64,000 nucleotides of DNA from Nitrosomonadales bacterium (GTDB lineage Bacteria > Pseudomonadota > Gammaproteobacteria > Burkholderiales > Gallionellaceae), in contig JACRNY010000001.1 in assembly GCA_016214695.1 (NCBI GenBank), forward strand, positions 558,001-622,000, read 5' to 3'. The translations under genes were made by a program, and so were the position numbers. Below the pieces are notes generated by a model, which saw nothing but the letters and a program-made list of their open reading frames with translations, was not told the origin of the DNA and ran no database searches. Shown here piece after piece: positions 17,372 to 26,790 of this stretch. Within the stretch, counting starts at the first letter, position 1, and every line of letters starts with the position of its first letter.

Positions 17372-17734
17372 ATGCCAATCGTGCCGCTTGATACCGCCAG
17401 CCAACGTCATCTTGAAGCCTTAAAAGCCTCCGTAAAGTCTAAGCAGTTAGGCCTGAAGCACATCAGTGACGCTACGGGCGTTCATATTTCCCAAGTCAGC
17501 CGGATACTCTCTGGCAAGGTCAAACGCGCATCCCCGAACGTCGAGAAGATTTGCAAATTTGCAGAACTGGCAGATTTGCCGCAGGGCACCATCGGGAGCG
17601 AAGAACTTCTTTGGAAAGCCGTTAAAGAAGTTTGGGATGGAACTGACAAACATGCTGTAGCGCTTACGAATTTCCTGGCTGCAATTGGACGCTACCAAGT
17701 AGCTATTCAAGAATCCGTAAACAAAACCTCTTAA
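17372..17734 (+). CDS. XRE-family regulator paired with tniQ
   Basis: A 120-aa protein with an N-terminal helix-turn-helix (about residues 20-55; LGLKHISDATGVHISQVSRI) and a C-terminal helical part of unknown role. It follows a 14-bp inverted repeat that is the likely operator and lies 11 bases before tniQ on the same strand, so the two form an operon at the transposon left end. The likely job is to hold tniQ, and thus one targeting route, in check. The ATG at 17372 lacks a clear ribosome binding site; an upstream TTG at 17336 is a weaker alternative. Confidence 0.75.
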   Translation: MPIVPLDTASQRHLEALKASVKSKQLGLKHISDATGVHISQVSRILSGKVKRASPNVEKICKFAELADLPQGTIGSEELLWKAVKEVWDGTDKHAVALTNFLAAIGRYQVAIQESVNKTS

Positions 17735-17745
17735 GGAGTCAGATC

Positions 17746-19131
17746 ATGCTCAATATCCCCACCGTCTTGCCAAATGAAATTGATCGAAGCTATCTAGGAG
17801 CGGTGATGCGGCAAAATGGCGACAACAAAGAATCAGCAATTATTGCCAAAATTGCCCTGCATGTTGGGTTGGGTGACAAAACAAGGCGACAATTACCCGC
17901 AATTGAACTGCTTGGCAAAATTGCTCAAACCGATACTCAAACTTTTGTCAGGCAACATTCAACCTTACCCTATCGTCGAGGGATTACTTCTTACTTTGCA
18001 GACCTTAGGCATGGTAGCGAAGATAACCGGAATATTCTACGTGACTCAGGAATGCGCGTTGCTCGGCCCGGAGCCTATTGTTGTCACGCATGCATTGAGC
18101 ATGACTTAGCAACACATGGCAGAAGCTACTGGCACCGAGAACATCAGATACCTGGCCTGTTGTGGTGCCCCACGCACGGGACACCCCTTCACTACATGGA
18201 ACATGAGCGTAGTTTTCTGAGAGCACCTGATCAACTTCTTGACGAGTGTCGCTTGGTGACAGAACCATGGCTGAAAAATACAATCGACAATCAATTTATC
18301 AAGAATTTCTTGGCCATTTCGTTCGAGCTATTGAATCGCGAAAGGCCTTTCGATGTTAAACATATCTCCGGGATATTGAAGAAAGAAGCCCTTCTTCGAG
18401 GACTCCACTCACACTGTGGGAAGGTAAAGGCCCCCTTGTTGAGTGACGCCATCATCGAGAATTTTGGCAGGGAGTGGCTCGCCACGGTTATGCCTACCCT
18501 GGCATATAAACAGCAAGGAAAGCTGCTTAGCCAAATGGATGGCGTTCTGTATCTGACCACCTCCGCATCTTCCTCCACGGCATACATATTGGCGCTATCG
18601 TATCTCTTCGAAACTCCAGAAGTAGCATTGATCGCGCTAACGCGCTCTGATGAGTCATCATTCAAGGCGAGCCGTGCAAGGTCGACACACAAAATTGACC
18701 AGCATGACCTTAAGTCAGCCTACCTCAAGGCACACGGCAGTTACGCAAAGACCGCCAATTTGCTGAAGACAACCTATTCAGCTATATGCGGTCGTTTGAG
18801 TAGCATGAAATTACCCAATCTTGACGACGATAGCTGGCAATCGATGCAAAGATTTGCCGCTGCATATTTCGTTGAAGGTAAGTCACTGAGTGACAGTGTT
18901 TCTACAGGAGGCTTCGCGATAGATGTGCTGGATATTTTTGTACGTGTTGCAGGCACCCTAATAACCGATGATTTACTAGAAATGAAGAAGCCAAAATCAG
19001 GTCGTGGTAGCGGGATTCGTCGCCCCCTAAAGCTGGCGCCAAATGAGGTAGCTTTAGCTAAAGGTCCAATGGCAACGAAATTTAGCCCAAATCTGAGACG
19101 AGAGCAGCGACTCAGTCTTCTGGCTGTATGA
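17746..19131 (+). CDS. tniQ: TniQ/TnsD-family target selector, left-end copy
   Basis: A 461-aa TniQ-domain protein. The N-terminal zinc-binding module is visible as C113-x2-C116, H130, C141-x2-H144 (CHAC ... YWHREHQIPGLLWCPTHG), which is diagnostic of TniQ/TnsD. The C-terminal half is a long helical region with a helix-turn-helix-like segment near residues 330-350 (LKAHGSYAKTANLLKTTYSA), expected to bind a DNA target. AAGGAG precedes the ATG by eight bases. This copy is separated from tnsABC by about 33 kb and differs from the tnsD-like gene at 50877 in length and sequence. TniQ proteins recruit TnsC to chosen DNA sites; which site is unknown here. Confidence 0.88.
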   Translation: MLNIPTVLPNEIDRSYLGAVMRQNGDNKESAIIAKIALHVGLGDKTRRQLPAIELLGKIAQTDTQTFVRQHSTLPYRRGITSYFADLRHGSEDNRNILRDSGMRVARPGAYCCHACIEHDLATHGRSYWHREHQIPGLLWCPTHGTPLHYMEHERSFLRAPDQLLDECRLVTEPWLKNTIDNQFIKNFLAISFELLNRERPFDVKHISGILKKEALLRGLHSHCGKVKAPLLSDAIIENFGREWLATVMPTLAYKQQGKLLSQMDGVLYLTTSASSSTAYILALSYLFETPEVALIALTRSDESSFKASRARSTHKIDQHDLKSAYLKAHGSYAKTANLLKTTYSAICGRLSSMKLPNLDDDSWQSMQRFAAAYFVEGKSLSDSVSTGGFAIDVLDIFVRVAGTLITDDLLEMKKPKSGRGSGIRRPLKLAPNEVALAKGPMATKFSPNLRREQRLSLLAV

Positions 19132-19238
19132 CGTTTGGTCGCATCATTCTCTGGAAATATCTTCCGTTGTTCGGCCACTCCGGTCATAGCTCTTAACGAA
19201 TTCGTTGCCACAAAGCGGACTTCCGCCAACCGTCACTA

Positions 19239-19749
19239 TCGACCCCTATGCATAGATATCAACTAGGTATAGTTGTGTCGGGAAGAACGAGCCTGACCTG
19301 CGGCACCACTCATCAGATGCCGGCGCATTCTTTACATAGTTACAGCGTCTGGAGAAACTTCATGAGTGAGTCTGGTGCTTGGTATGGTCGCAACTTGGTG
19401 TCGGGTGCTTCCAGTCTGGCGAGCGCCTTTCCCTTCATCACCAGGTCGACTTCGACGTATCGATGAGTGGTGTTCGTGCTCTCGTGTCCGAGCTACAGCG
19501 CGATGACGTTGAATGGCACGCCCAACTGTAACAAGTGCATCCTAGTCCAGCCAGTCGATGCGGGTGAATCGAGATGATTGTGTGCTTCCCATGATGATCT
19601 CCTTGAAGTGGAACCATCACTGCACTCTACTGTGGAAACTATGTCTAGATGTACGCAGAACGATCTCGCCAAAGACCATGCTGGGCCTGCGTCAAACTAC
19701 TCTGGAAAGTACGATCTACGCCTAGTTGATATCTATGCATAGGGGTCGC
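19239..19749. mobile_element. 511-bp element bounded by 28-bp perfect inverted repeats
   Basis: The 28 bases at 19239-19266 (starting CGACCCCTATGCATAG) recur exactly inverted at 19722-19749. Identity stops sharply at both sides. Inside lies the 3' remnant of a tyrosine recombinase. It looks like a miniature or decayed mobile element; I do not know the family. Apart from it, 19132-19992 holds no gene I can support. Confidence 0.6.
19340..19545 (-). pseudogene. C-terminal remnant of a tyrosine recombinase/integrase
   Basis: On the minus strand the frame reads MHLLQLGVPFNVIAL, then an amber stop, then LGHESTNTTHRYVEVDL and a tail ending KFLQTL. This is the end of an XerD-like integrase: the LGHES box and the tyrosine nucleophile in THRY. 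The stop replaces what is a tryptophan codon in relatives (TGG to TAG). Nothing of the N-terminal and core-binding domains, nor of the catalytic Arg-Lys-His-Arg, is present upstream, where a different short frame begins. It is a dead fragment inside the inverted-repeat element. Confidence 0.75.
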
Positions 19750-19777
19750 TATGTATAGCTATACATAGCGACCCGAA
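19746..19777. repeat. 32-bp perfect palindrome at the right edge of the inverted-repeat element
   Basis: Begins GGGTCGCTATGTATA and ends with its exact reverse complement TATACATAGCGACCC around GC. It overlaps the last bases of the 28-bp inverted repeat. It may be a recombination site or a regulator site; no gene follows closely. Confidence 0.6.
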
Positions 19778-19992
19778 GCAGCCCCCCAAGAGAATTTCAA
19801 TGAAGGCAAACTTCTCGGCCAAAGCGGACCGAGTGATCGGTAGAAAGAGAGTCCGTTTTGTATGCTTGATCGGACGTAGAGAAGACTTGCGTTGGTTCTG
19901 CTGCGTGATGAATTCAACCGTTCTCTCGATTGGCACTGATTTCGGGGGCATTGCTCTGGAGCGATGGAGTATTTATCGCGGCCCGCCAAGAA

Positions 19993-22152
19993 TCATCTGT
20001 CAATCGAGGTTGGAGGAGTAGCTTTCAATTTCAGCAGCCGCATTCCATTAAATACCACGATCAGGCTGGCTCCCATATCGGCGAACACCGCCATCCAGAG
20101 CGTGGCTTGCCCGGCAAGAGCCAAGATGAAAAACACCGCCTTGATGCCGATGGCCAGCGCGATGTTCTGCCGCAGCACGCGGGACGTATCACGGCTTAGC
20201 CGGATGAAGTGAGGCACTTTGCGCAAATCATCATCCATCAGTGCGACATCGGCAGTCTCGATAGCCGTATCGGTTCCTGCGCTGCCCATCGCAAAGCCGA
20301 TTGATGCCTTGGCCAGCGCCGGTGCGTCGTTGATGCCGTCGCCCACCATGCCGACTTTGCCGTAACGGCTGATCAGCTCATCGATCACCGCCAGCTTTTC
20401 TTCCGGCAGCAGATTGCCGCGCGCATCATCTATACCTACCTGGATGGCGATGGCACCAGCCGTGATCTGGTTGTCGCCGGTCAGCATCACCGATGCCACG
20501 CCGAGAGCGTGAAGCTGGGAGATGGCCTCGGCACTGTGCCCGCGCAGCGTGTCGGCCACGCCGATGATGCACAGCGGCTCGGATGCCGTGGCGAGTATCA
20601 CCGCTGTCTTGCCTTCTTTCTCCAGGCGGCCAAGCACTTCCTCGACATGCAGCCCGCAAACACCCAGCTCTTCACACTGCCGATGGTTGCCCACATAGTA
20701 AAGTTGTCCGTCAACCACCGCTTTGGCACCGCGCCCGGTGATGGATTCGAATGAGGCGACCGGCAACAGCGCCCGTTCAGTCTTCCCGCCATCCTGCCAG
20801 GCCGATACGATGGCTGCTGCAATGGGGTGCTCGGAATGCGCATCCACACTTGCGGCAAGTTGCAGCAATTTGTCCTTCGGCCATTCGACCAGCGGGACGA
20901 CGTCGGTCACGACAGGCCTGCCGTGCGTGAGCGTGCCGGTCTTGTCCAGCGCCACCGCCTTGATCAAACGGCCATTCTCCAGATGCACGCCGCCCTTGAC
21001 CAGAATGCCCTGCCTTGCCGCAGCGGCAAGACCGCTCACCACCGTAACGGGAGTGGAGATCACCAGCGCACAGGGGCAGGCGATCACCAGCATGACCAGC
21101 GCCTTGTAGAACCATGGCTCGAACTCTGCGCCGAACAGCAGCGGCGGCAAGGCTGCCACCAGTACCGCGAAGACCACTACCGCTGGGGTGTAGTAACGCG
21201 CAAACTGGTCAACGAAGCGTTGCGTCGGCGCGCGCTGGCCTTGCGCCTCCTGCACCGTATGGATGATGCGATCCAACGTGGTGTTTCCTTTGTTTGCAGT
21301 GACGCGAAATTCCAGCATGCCGCGTTCGTTCAGGGTTCCCGCGAACACCGGGTCGCCCGCAGCCTTCACCACGGGGATGCTTTCTCCGGTGATCGGTGCC
21401 TGATTCACCGAACTACCACCCGCCGTGACCACGCCGTCCAGCGGGATGCGTTCGCCCGGTTTGACGCGCACGGTATGTCCGATCCGCACATCGGCAGCCG
21501 CCATGTCTTGCCACTCGCCGTTGTCGAGTTGCACGGTGGCGATTTCCGGAGTCATGGCCATCAGCCCCTTGATCGCGTTCTTGGCACGTTCCAGCGAAAG
21601 CGTTTCGATCAATTCAGCCAGCGCGAACAGGAAGATCACCACCGCAGCCTCCGGCCATTCGCCGATGGCAATCGCGCCGATCACGGCGACGCTCATCAGG
21701 AAATTCATGTTCATGGTGAAGTTTTTGAGCGCGATCCATCCCTTTTTCAGGGTGCCGAGACCGCCGGTAGCGATGGATAGCAAAGCCAGCGAGATCACCG
21801 CAACCGATTGCTCGCTTGCCCCGCTCCATGCAACGATTTCCGCAGCGATGGCCGCAGCGCCGGACACCGCCATCAGCATCCAGGTCCGGCGCGACACCAC
21901 AGGAGATTCCACCTTGCAAGTGGAGCAGGAACCAGGCTGGCATTGCGGCCCGGTGTCTGTCTTCATGCCTATCTCGCGCAAGGCATCGCGAATGGCTTGA
22001 TCGTCGTCCAGCGTATGCATCACCGTAAGACGGCGAGCCATCAGGTTGAATGACAGCTCACCGATGCCGGGCACTGATCCGAGACGTTTGCGAATCAGTG
22101 CCTCCTCGGTCGGGCAGTCCATGTTGCTGATGACATATACCGATTGTTTCAT
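19993..22152 (-). CDS. cadA: Cd/Zn/Pb-translocating P1B-type ATPase (CadA/ZntA-like)
   Basis: A 719-aa inner-membrane pump exporting Zn(II), Cd(II) or Pb(II). The N-terminal HMA-like domain keeps only one metal cysteine pattern (NMDCPTEE, C13) followed by a cysteine cluster CQPGSCSTC (residues 71-79). The membrane CPC motif is C359-P-C361, the phosphorylated aspartate is D403 in DKTGT, and TGES and the GDGINDAP hinge are intact. The CPC with HMA style marks the P1B-2 group. It is the last gene of the minus-strand cargo and is separated from the Met-rich protein gene by about 40 bases. No zntR/cadC-like regulator is next to it. Confidence 0.92.
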   Translation of the reverse strand: MKQSVYVISNMDCPTEEALIRKRLGSVPGIGELSFNLMARRLTVMHTLDDDQAIRDALREIGMKTDTGPQCQPGSCSTCKVESPVVSRRTWMLMAVSGAAAIAAEIVAWSGASEQSVAVISLALLSIATGGLGTLKKGWIALKNFTMNMNFLMSVAVIGAIAIGEWPEAAVVIFLFALAELIETLSLERAKNAIKGLMAMTPEIATVQLDNGEWQDMAAADVRIGHTVRVKPGERIPLDGVVTAGGSSVNQAPITGESIPVVKAAGDPVFAGTLNERGMLEFRVTANKGNTTLDRIIHTVQEAQGQRAPTQRFVDQFARYYTPAVVVFAVLVAALPPLLFGAEFEPWFYKALVMLVIACPCALVISTPVTVVSGLAAAARQGILVKGGVHLENGRLIKAVALDKTGTLTHGRPVVTDVVPLVEWPKDKLLQLAASVDAHSEHPIAAAIVSAWQDGGKTERALLPVASFESITGRGAKAVVDGQLYYVGNHRQCEELGVCGLHVEEVLGRLEKEGKTAVILATASEPLCIIGVADTLRGHSAEAISQLHALGVASVMLTGDNQITAGAIAIQVGIDDARGNLLPEEKLAVIDELISRYGKVGMVGDGINDAPALAKASIGFAMGSAGTDTAIETADVALMDDDLRKVPHFIRLSRDTSRVLRQNIALAIGIKAVFFILALAGQATLWMAVFADMGASLIVVFNGMRLLKLKATPPTSIDR

Positions 22153-22189
22153 TTCATTCCTTCCATAACTCCAAAGATTTTCCGATCCT

Positions 22190-22726
22190 TTACCTTGGCT
22201 GCCACATCCATTGCTGGCGCTGCATCATCTGGTCCATCATCATCTGCTGTGTGCCCATGTATTGATCCATCATGTACTGGCGCTGCTTCATCTGTTCTGG
22301 GGTGAGATTGGAGTAGTAGCCACCCATGCCACGCCAGCCCATCATGTGATCGCCCATCATATGGCCTCCCATCATGTGACCGCCCATCATGTGACCGCCC
22401 ATCATCCCTCCGCCGCAACATCCCATCATGCCCGGCCCCCACATACCGCCCATCATTCCGCTCGTGCTTTGCATGGTCGTCCAGTGTTCCTGCAGCAAAC
22501 GCTGCCGTTCCTGCGGGTCTTGTGTCTGGCGAATCTTGTCCATCTGCTCCTGCATGGTCTTCAGGTTTTCCTGAATCTGCGACATCTGCTTGTCAAATTT
22601 CGCAACATCGGGTGCCTGCTGCGCCGACTGGCTTTCCTTTCCGGCAGGGGGAGTCTTCTCGGCCAGTGCCGGTACAGCAGAAAACAAGACAACGGACATT
22701 GCAGCTATAAAAATCGTCTTTTTCAT
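22190..22726 (-). CDS. Secreted Met/His-rich protein with MMGGH repeats
   Basis: A 178-aa periplasmic protein: signal peptide to about residue 23, a helical stretch (residues 40-90; QIQENLKTMQEQMDKIRQTQ), then a metal-binding-looking segment with four to five tandem repeats of HMMGG/D near residues 105-130 and a Met-rich tail. Repeats of Met, His and Cys (GMMGCCGGGMM) suggest binding of Cu or another soft metal in the periplasm. GGAGAAG precedes the ATG at 22726. Not a family I can name; role in metal buffering is inferred from composition and place between two metal efflux systems. Confidence 0.75.
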   Translation of the reverse strand: MKKTIFIAAMSVVLFSAVPALAEKTPPAGKESQSAQQAPDVAKFDKQMSQIQENLKTMQEQMDKIRQTQDPQERQRLLQEHWTTMQSTSGMMGGMWGPGMMGCCGGGMMGGHMMGGHMMGGHMMGDHMMGWRGMGGYYSNLTPEQMKQRQYMMDQYMGTQQMMMDQMMQRQQWMWQPR

Positions 22727-22864
22727 GATCACTTCTCCTTTATGGTTGAAAACACACTACATGAGCCGAAACGGCCCGGTTCAAACCAGGTTGTGATACC
22801 AAATACGATAACTTAAATACCATACTACTCCGCTTGGTTATGCTTATGAAATCCTATACTTCAC

Positions 22865-23260
22865 CTACGAGACTGCCTGCAACACCCGTTCGAGCTTCTG
22901 CCGTACCTCGCGCGCCAAGTCGGTGATGGCAGGCTTGTCGACGAGATCGAGCACAGCGTTTGGATCCATGATCTCGACGTAAACAGCACCCGATTCGTCC
23001 TGGCGCACCACCACGTTACATGGCAGCAGCAGGCCGATGGAAGGCTCGGCCACAAGAGCTCGATGCGCCAGCGGCGGGTTGCAAGCACCGAGAATGCGAT
23101 AGGGCGGTATGTCCTGGTTAAGCTTCTTCTTGAGCGTTGCCGCCACGTCGATGTCGGTCAGCACGCCAAACCCCTCGGCTTGCAAGGCACGGATCACTTG
23201 CTCCAACGCACTTTCAAAATCCAGTGCAACCTGCTTGCCAAAGCCATAACGAATACCCAT
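22865..23260 (-). CDS. DUF302-family protein
   Basis: A 131-aa cytoplasmic protein with the DUF302 pattern: a YGFGKQVALDFESALEQV start, GFGVLTDIDV, the central YRILGACNPPLAHRAL and LPCNVVVR with conserved cysteines. DUF302 proteins often accompany metal and sulfur redox genes; their activity is unknown. The ATG at 23258-23260 is preceded by GGAGAA. It follows czcA and the DUF3240 gene on the same strand. Confidence 0.8.
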   Translation of the reverse strand: MGIRYGFGKQVALDFESALEQVIRALQAEGFGVLTDIDVAATLKKKLNQDIPPYRILGACNPPLAHRALVAEPSIGLLLPCNVVVRQDESGAVYVEIMDPNAVLDLVDKPAITDLAREVRQKLERVLQAVS

Positions 23261-23389
23261 GATCTTCTCCTTATCAAGTATTGAACTCATAACCAACTTC
23301 AGTACGCCAGAAATTCCGGCCACTGGCAGCAAGTGGCCGCATCCCCAATCCCGTTCACGTACCGCTTCACTTTCCTAGTGCCGTTAATG

Positions 23390-23698
23390 TCATAACGCCC
23401 CCTTTCTTTCAATCGCAGTCACCTGGTAGGTGCAGCGCCCCGCCAGACCGCAGTTGGCAGCACGCAAAGCCTGCAAGACATTCTCCACATCCTCGTCCTT
23501 GAGCAGAATGTCCACCCGCACGTGCGGCGTGTAGCCGATTACGCGGTCGCGCGCGGAAAGCACAGGATCAGATTCGTCCTGGGGACTGTGGCCCTCGACC
23601 TGGATGAAGGTAAACCAGGTTACCTGCTCAAGGCTGTGCAGCGTATCCGCCAGCGTCTGTTGAATATCGGCATGCACGATCAACATGAGGTTCTTCAT
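23390..23698 (-). CDS. DUF3240/PII-like small protein downstream of czcA
   Basis: A 102-aa protein with a ferredoxin-like, PII-type pattern (MKNLMLIVHADIQQTLADTL, and a C-terminal CGLAGRCTYQVTAIERKG). Such DUF3240 proteins are often encoded directly behind heavy-metal RND pumps. The ATG overlaps the czcA stop (ATGA), so it is translationally coupled to the pump. A regulatory or metal-sensing role at the pump is plausible by analogy to PII-like proteins, but is unproven. Confidence 0.78.
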   Translation of the reverse strand: MKNLMLIVHADIQQTLADTLHSLEQVTWFTFIQVEGHSPQDESDPVLSARDRVIGYTPHVRVDILLKDEDVENVLQALRAANCGLAGRCTYQVTAIERKGAL

Positions 23699-26600
23699 TT
23701 CATTTTCCTTTGGTTATTCTGGATGCTCGACTCAAAACGAGTCTCGATCCAGGCATAGAGTGTGGGCAATAGCACCAGCGTAAGCAGTGTCGAGGTGATT
23801 AGTCCGCCGATCACCACCACGGCCAGTGGTCGCTGCAATTCGGAGCCGGGGCCGGTGGCCAACAGCATCGGCATGAGGCCGAGGCTGGCGATGAGCGCCG
23901 TCATCAGCACCGGCCGCAAGCGGCGCTCCGCGCCTTCCTGCACTGCTTGCAGTACCGAGCGTCCCGTCTCGCGCAGCTGATTGATATAGGCCACCATCAC
24001 CACACCGTTCAGTACAGCCACGCCGAACAGCGTGATGAAGCCCACCGATGCGGGTACCGACAGATAAAGCCCGGAGAGATAAAGACTCACCACCCCGCCG
24101 ATCAGGGCGAACGGGATATTCAGGATGATCAGTCCGGCCTGGCGCACCGAGCGGAAGGTCGAAAACAACATGAAGAAGATTAGCGCGATGGATACAGGCA
24201 CGACTACGCCCAGACGTTGCGCCGCCCGTTGCTGGTTCTCGAACTGTCCGCCGTAGCTGATGTGGTAGCCCTCGGGCAGTTTCACTTCGCGCTCGATGGC
24301 AGCCCGCAATTCTTCGACGAAACCCACCACATCGCGCCCCTCGACGTTGGTGCGCACGGCGACTAGTCGACGTGCCGATTCGCGCTGGATCAGTACCGGC
24401 CCGTCCGCTTCCCTGACATCGGCAACCTCACCGAGGGGAACCAGCGCACCGCCTGCAGTTCGGATCAGCAGCGCCTTGATCGCCCGAGGCGAGGCACGCG
24501 CGGCTTCCGGATAACGCACCAACACACCGAAGCGTCGGCTACCTTCGATGACATCGGTCACCACCTTGCCACCGACTGCGGATTCCACCACGGCATTCAC
24601 ATCCTCGTTGTTGAGGCCGTAACGCGCTAGCTTTTCCGAATTGATAGCGACGGTGAGGTAGCCTTGCCCGGAAAGGCGCGCCCTGAACACGTCGCTTGCG
24701 CCTTGGGTGCGCTTGACGATTTCCTCGATTTTGCCGGACAGCGCTTCCAGTGTGGCGAAGTCGTCGCCGAAGAGCTTGATGGCAACAGCGGCGCGCACCC
24801 CGGACAGCATCTCCGAGACGCGCATGTCAATCGGCTGGCTAAAACCTGCTTCGACACCCAGCTCTTCAAACGGCTCCAGTTTTTCGCGCAACTTTTCCTG
24901 AAAGGCTTCAAGCCCGTAGCCCCAATCCTTGCGCGGCTTGGTCTGTAGGAAGCAGTCGGTCTGGTAAAAGCCCATCGGATCGAGCCTCAGCTCGTCGGCA
25001 CCGCTGCGGCAGATCATGCCGGTGACCTCGGGGATTTCCAAGATCGCTTTCTGGATCGGCTTGTCCAGCGCCAGCGATGCTTCAAGTGAGATGTCGGAAG
25101 CTTTCTCCAAGCTCACCACCGTTTGCCCCTCGTCCATCGTCGGCATGAACTCCTTGCCGATCAACGGAAACAACGCTGCGGCAGCTAAAAGAAGCACAAT
25201 CGCCCCGAACACGGCGGACTTGCGATACTCAATAGCCCAGCGCATCGTCGGCAGATACACGCGCTTGATCGCCGTCAGCAGGCGGTCTTCGCCGTGCGCG
25301 CCCGAGCGCATGAGGAAGCTCGCCAGCACCGGAATCACGCTGAGCGACAGCAGCAGTGAGCCCAGCAGCGCAAACACGATGGTCAGTGCGAGCGGCCCGA
25401 ACATGCGACCTTCGAGCCCGGTGAGCGAGAACAGCGGCAGGAACACGATGACGATGATGAGGATGCCGGACAGTACCGGAGCGGACACCTCGGCCACGGC
25501 GCGATAGACCAGATGCAAGCGGCTCACCCCCTTGGGCGCATGCGCGAGCTGGGTATGCACGTTCTCCACCACTACCACGGCTGCATCCACCAGGATGCCG
25601 ATGGCGATGGCAAGCCCTCCGAGCGACATCAGGTTGGCGCTGACGCCAAACAGCTTCATCAGGATGAAGGTGGACAGCACCGTCAGCGGCAGGATCAGCG
25701 CCACGGTGAGCGCTGCACGCAAATTGCCGAGCAGCACGATCAGCACCAGAATCACCAGCACCACCGCCTCGCCGAGGGCCTTCTCCACCGTGAGCACCGC
25801 CGCGTTGATAAGATCGGTGCGGTCATAGTAGGGCTCGATGGTGACGCCCTTGGGGAGCGAGGGGGCAAGGCGCGCGAGTTCTTGCTTGACGGATTCGACC
25901 ACCGTGCGGCTGTTGGCACCGACACGTAGCAAAACCAAGCCGGTCACAATCTCACCTTCGCCGTTCGCTGTCACACCACCGAAACGCACCAGCGACCCTT
26001 CGGCGACTTGCGCGACATCGCCGATGCGCACGGGCAAACCGCTTCGGGTCACAACGCTGATACTCTTGATGTCGTCGGCATTCTTGAGTTGTCCGACCGT
26101 GCGCACCAGCAGCATCTTGTCGCCCCGGTTGACGCGGTCGCCGCCTGCGTTGCGGTTATTGCGCGCAATGGCGCGCTCCAGATCTTCAATCGTCAAACCT
26201 TGTGCGGCAAGCTTGTGCGGATCGGGGCGAACCTCGAAGGCGCGCACGAAGCCGCCCATCGCATTGACATCCGCCACGCCATCGACAGCCCGCAGTTGCG
26301 GCCGGATCACCCAGTCCTGAAGGGTGCGCAGTTCGCTGTTCGAATAGCCATCGCCCTTGACCCGGTACATGTAGATGTCGCTCAAGGGCGTGGCTATCGG
26401 TGCCAGCACGACTTCCGCATCCATAGGAAGCGCCCCGCGTACCTGATTGAGCCGCTCAGAAACCTGCTGGCGCGCCCAATAGATGTCGGTGCCGTCCTCA
26501 AAGTCGATGACTATGTTGGATATGGCGTACTTGGTGGTCGAACGCAGGAGCTTCAGGCGCGGAATGCCCTGCATCTCCATCTCGATGGGGAAGGCAATGC

Positions 26601-26790
26601 GCGACTCGACCTCGGTCGGTGCAAGCCCCGGCGCCTTGACGAGTACCTGTACTTGCGGTGGCGAAATGTCCGGGAAGGCATCGATGGGTAACGTGCGAAA
26701 TGCCCACAGCCCGCCGATGACTACGGCAACGGCGACGATCAACATCATCAGACGCTGGATCAGCGCAAAACGGATAAGTGCGGCGATCAT
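23695..26790 (-). CDS. czcA: Heavy-metal RND efflux permease (CzcA-like)
   Basis: A 1031-aa inner-membrane proton-driven exporter of the HME-RND family. TM1 begins RFALIQRLMMLIVAVAVVIGG, the porter signature DAFPDISPPQVQV follows, and the TM4 relay sequence is AIGILVDAAVVVVEN, where the Asp and Glu carry protons. The TM4 pattern separates it from the Cu/Ag type CusA in this window and fits a Zn/Cd/Co/Ni-type pump. Its ATG overlaps the upstream TolC-like gene. No adaptor gene (czcB) lies in the operon, which is unusual. Confidence 0.9.
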   Translation of the reverse strand: MIAALIRFALIQRLMMLIVAVAVVIGGLWAFRTLPIDAFPDISPPQVQVLVKAPGLAPTEVESRIAFPIEMEMQGIPRLKLLRSTTKYAISNIVIDFEDGTDIYWARQQVSERLNQVRGALPMDAEVVLAPIATPLSDIYMYRVKGDGYSNSELRTLQDWVIRPQLRAVDGVADVNAMGGFVRAFEVRPDPHKLAAQGLTIEDLERAIARNNRNAGGDRVNRGDKMLLVRTVGQLKNADDIKSISVVTRSGLPVRIGDVAQVAEGSLVRFGGVTANGEGEIVTGLVLLRVGANSRTVVESVKQELARLAPSLPKGVTIEPYYDRTDLINAAVLTVEKALGEAVVLVILVLIVLLGNLRAALTVALILPLTVLSTFILMKLFGVSANLMSLGGLAIAIGILVDAAVVVVENVHTQLAHAPKGVSRLHLVYRAVAEVSAPVLSGILIIVIVFLPLFSLTGLEGRMFGPLALTIVFALLGSLLLSLSVIPVLASFLMRSGAHGEDRLLTAIKRVYLPTMRWAIEYRKSAVFGAIVLLLAAAALFPLIGKEFMPTMDEGQTVVSLEKASDISLEASLALDKPIQKAILEIPEVTGMICRSGADELRLDPMGFYQTDCFLQTKPRKDWGYGLEAFQEKLREKLEPFEELGVEAGFSQPIDMRVSEMLSGVRAAVAIKLFGDDFATLEALSGKIEEIVKRTQGASDVFRARLSGQGYLTVAINSEKLARYGLNNEDVNAVVESAVGGKVVTDVIEGSRRFGVLVRYPEAARASPRAIKALLIRTAGGALVPLGEVADVREADGPVLIQRESARRLVAVRTNVEGRDVVGFVEELRAAIEREVKLPEGYHISYGGQFENQQRAAQRLGVVVPVSIALIFFMLFSTFRSVRQAGLIILNIPFALIGGVVSLYLSGLYLSVPASVGFITLFGVAVLNGVVMVAYINQLRETGRSVLQAVQEGAERRLRPVLMTALIASLGLMPMLLATGPGSELQRPLAVVVIGGLITSTLLTLVLLPTLYAWIETRFESSIQNNQRKMK

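Noticed and set aside
19800-20021. Small frames on both strands between the inverted-repeat element and cadA
   Set aside because: Neither strand shows a start context or family pattern; left as intergenic.
22370-22400. CRISPR-like short repeats near 22.3-22.4 kb
   Set aside because: They are the coding repeats for HMMGG in the Met/His-rich protein, 15 bases per unit, without spacers.
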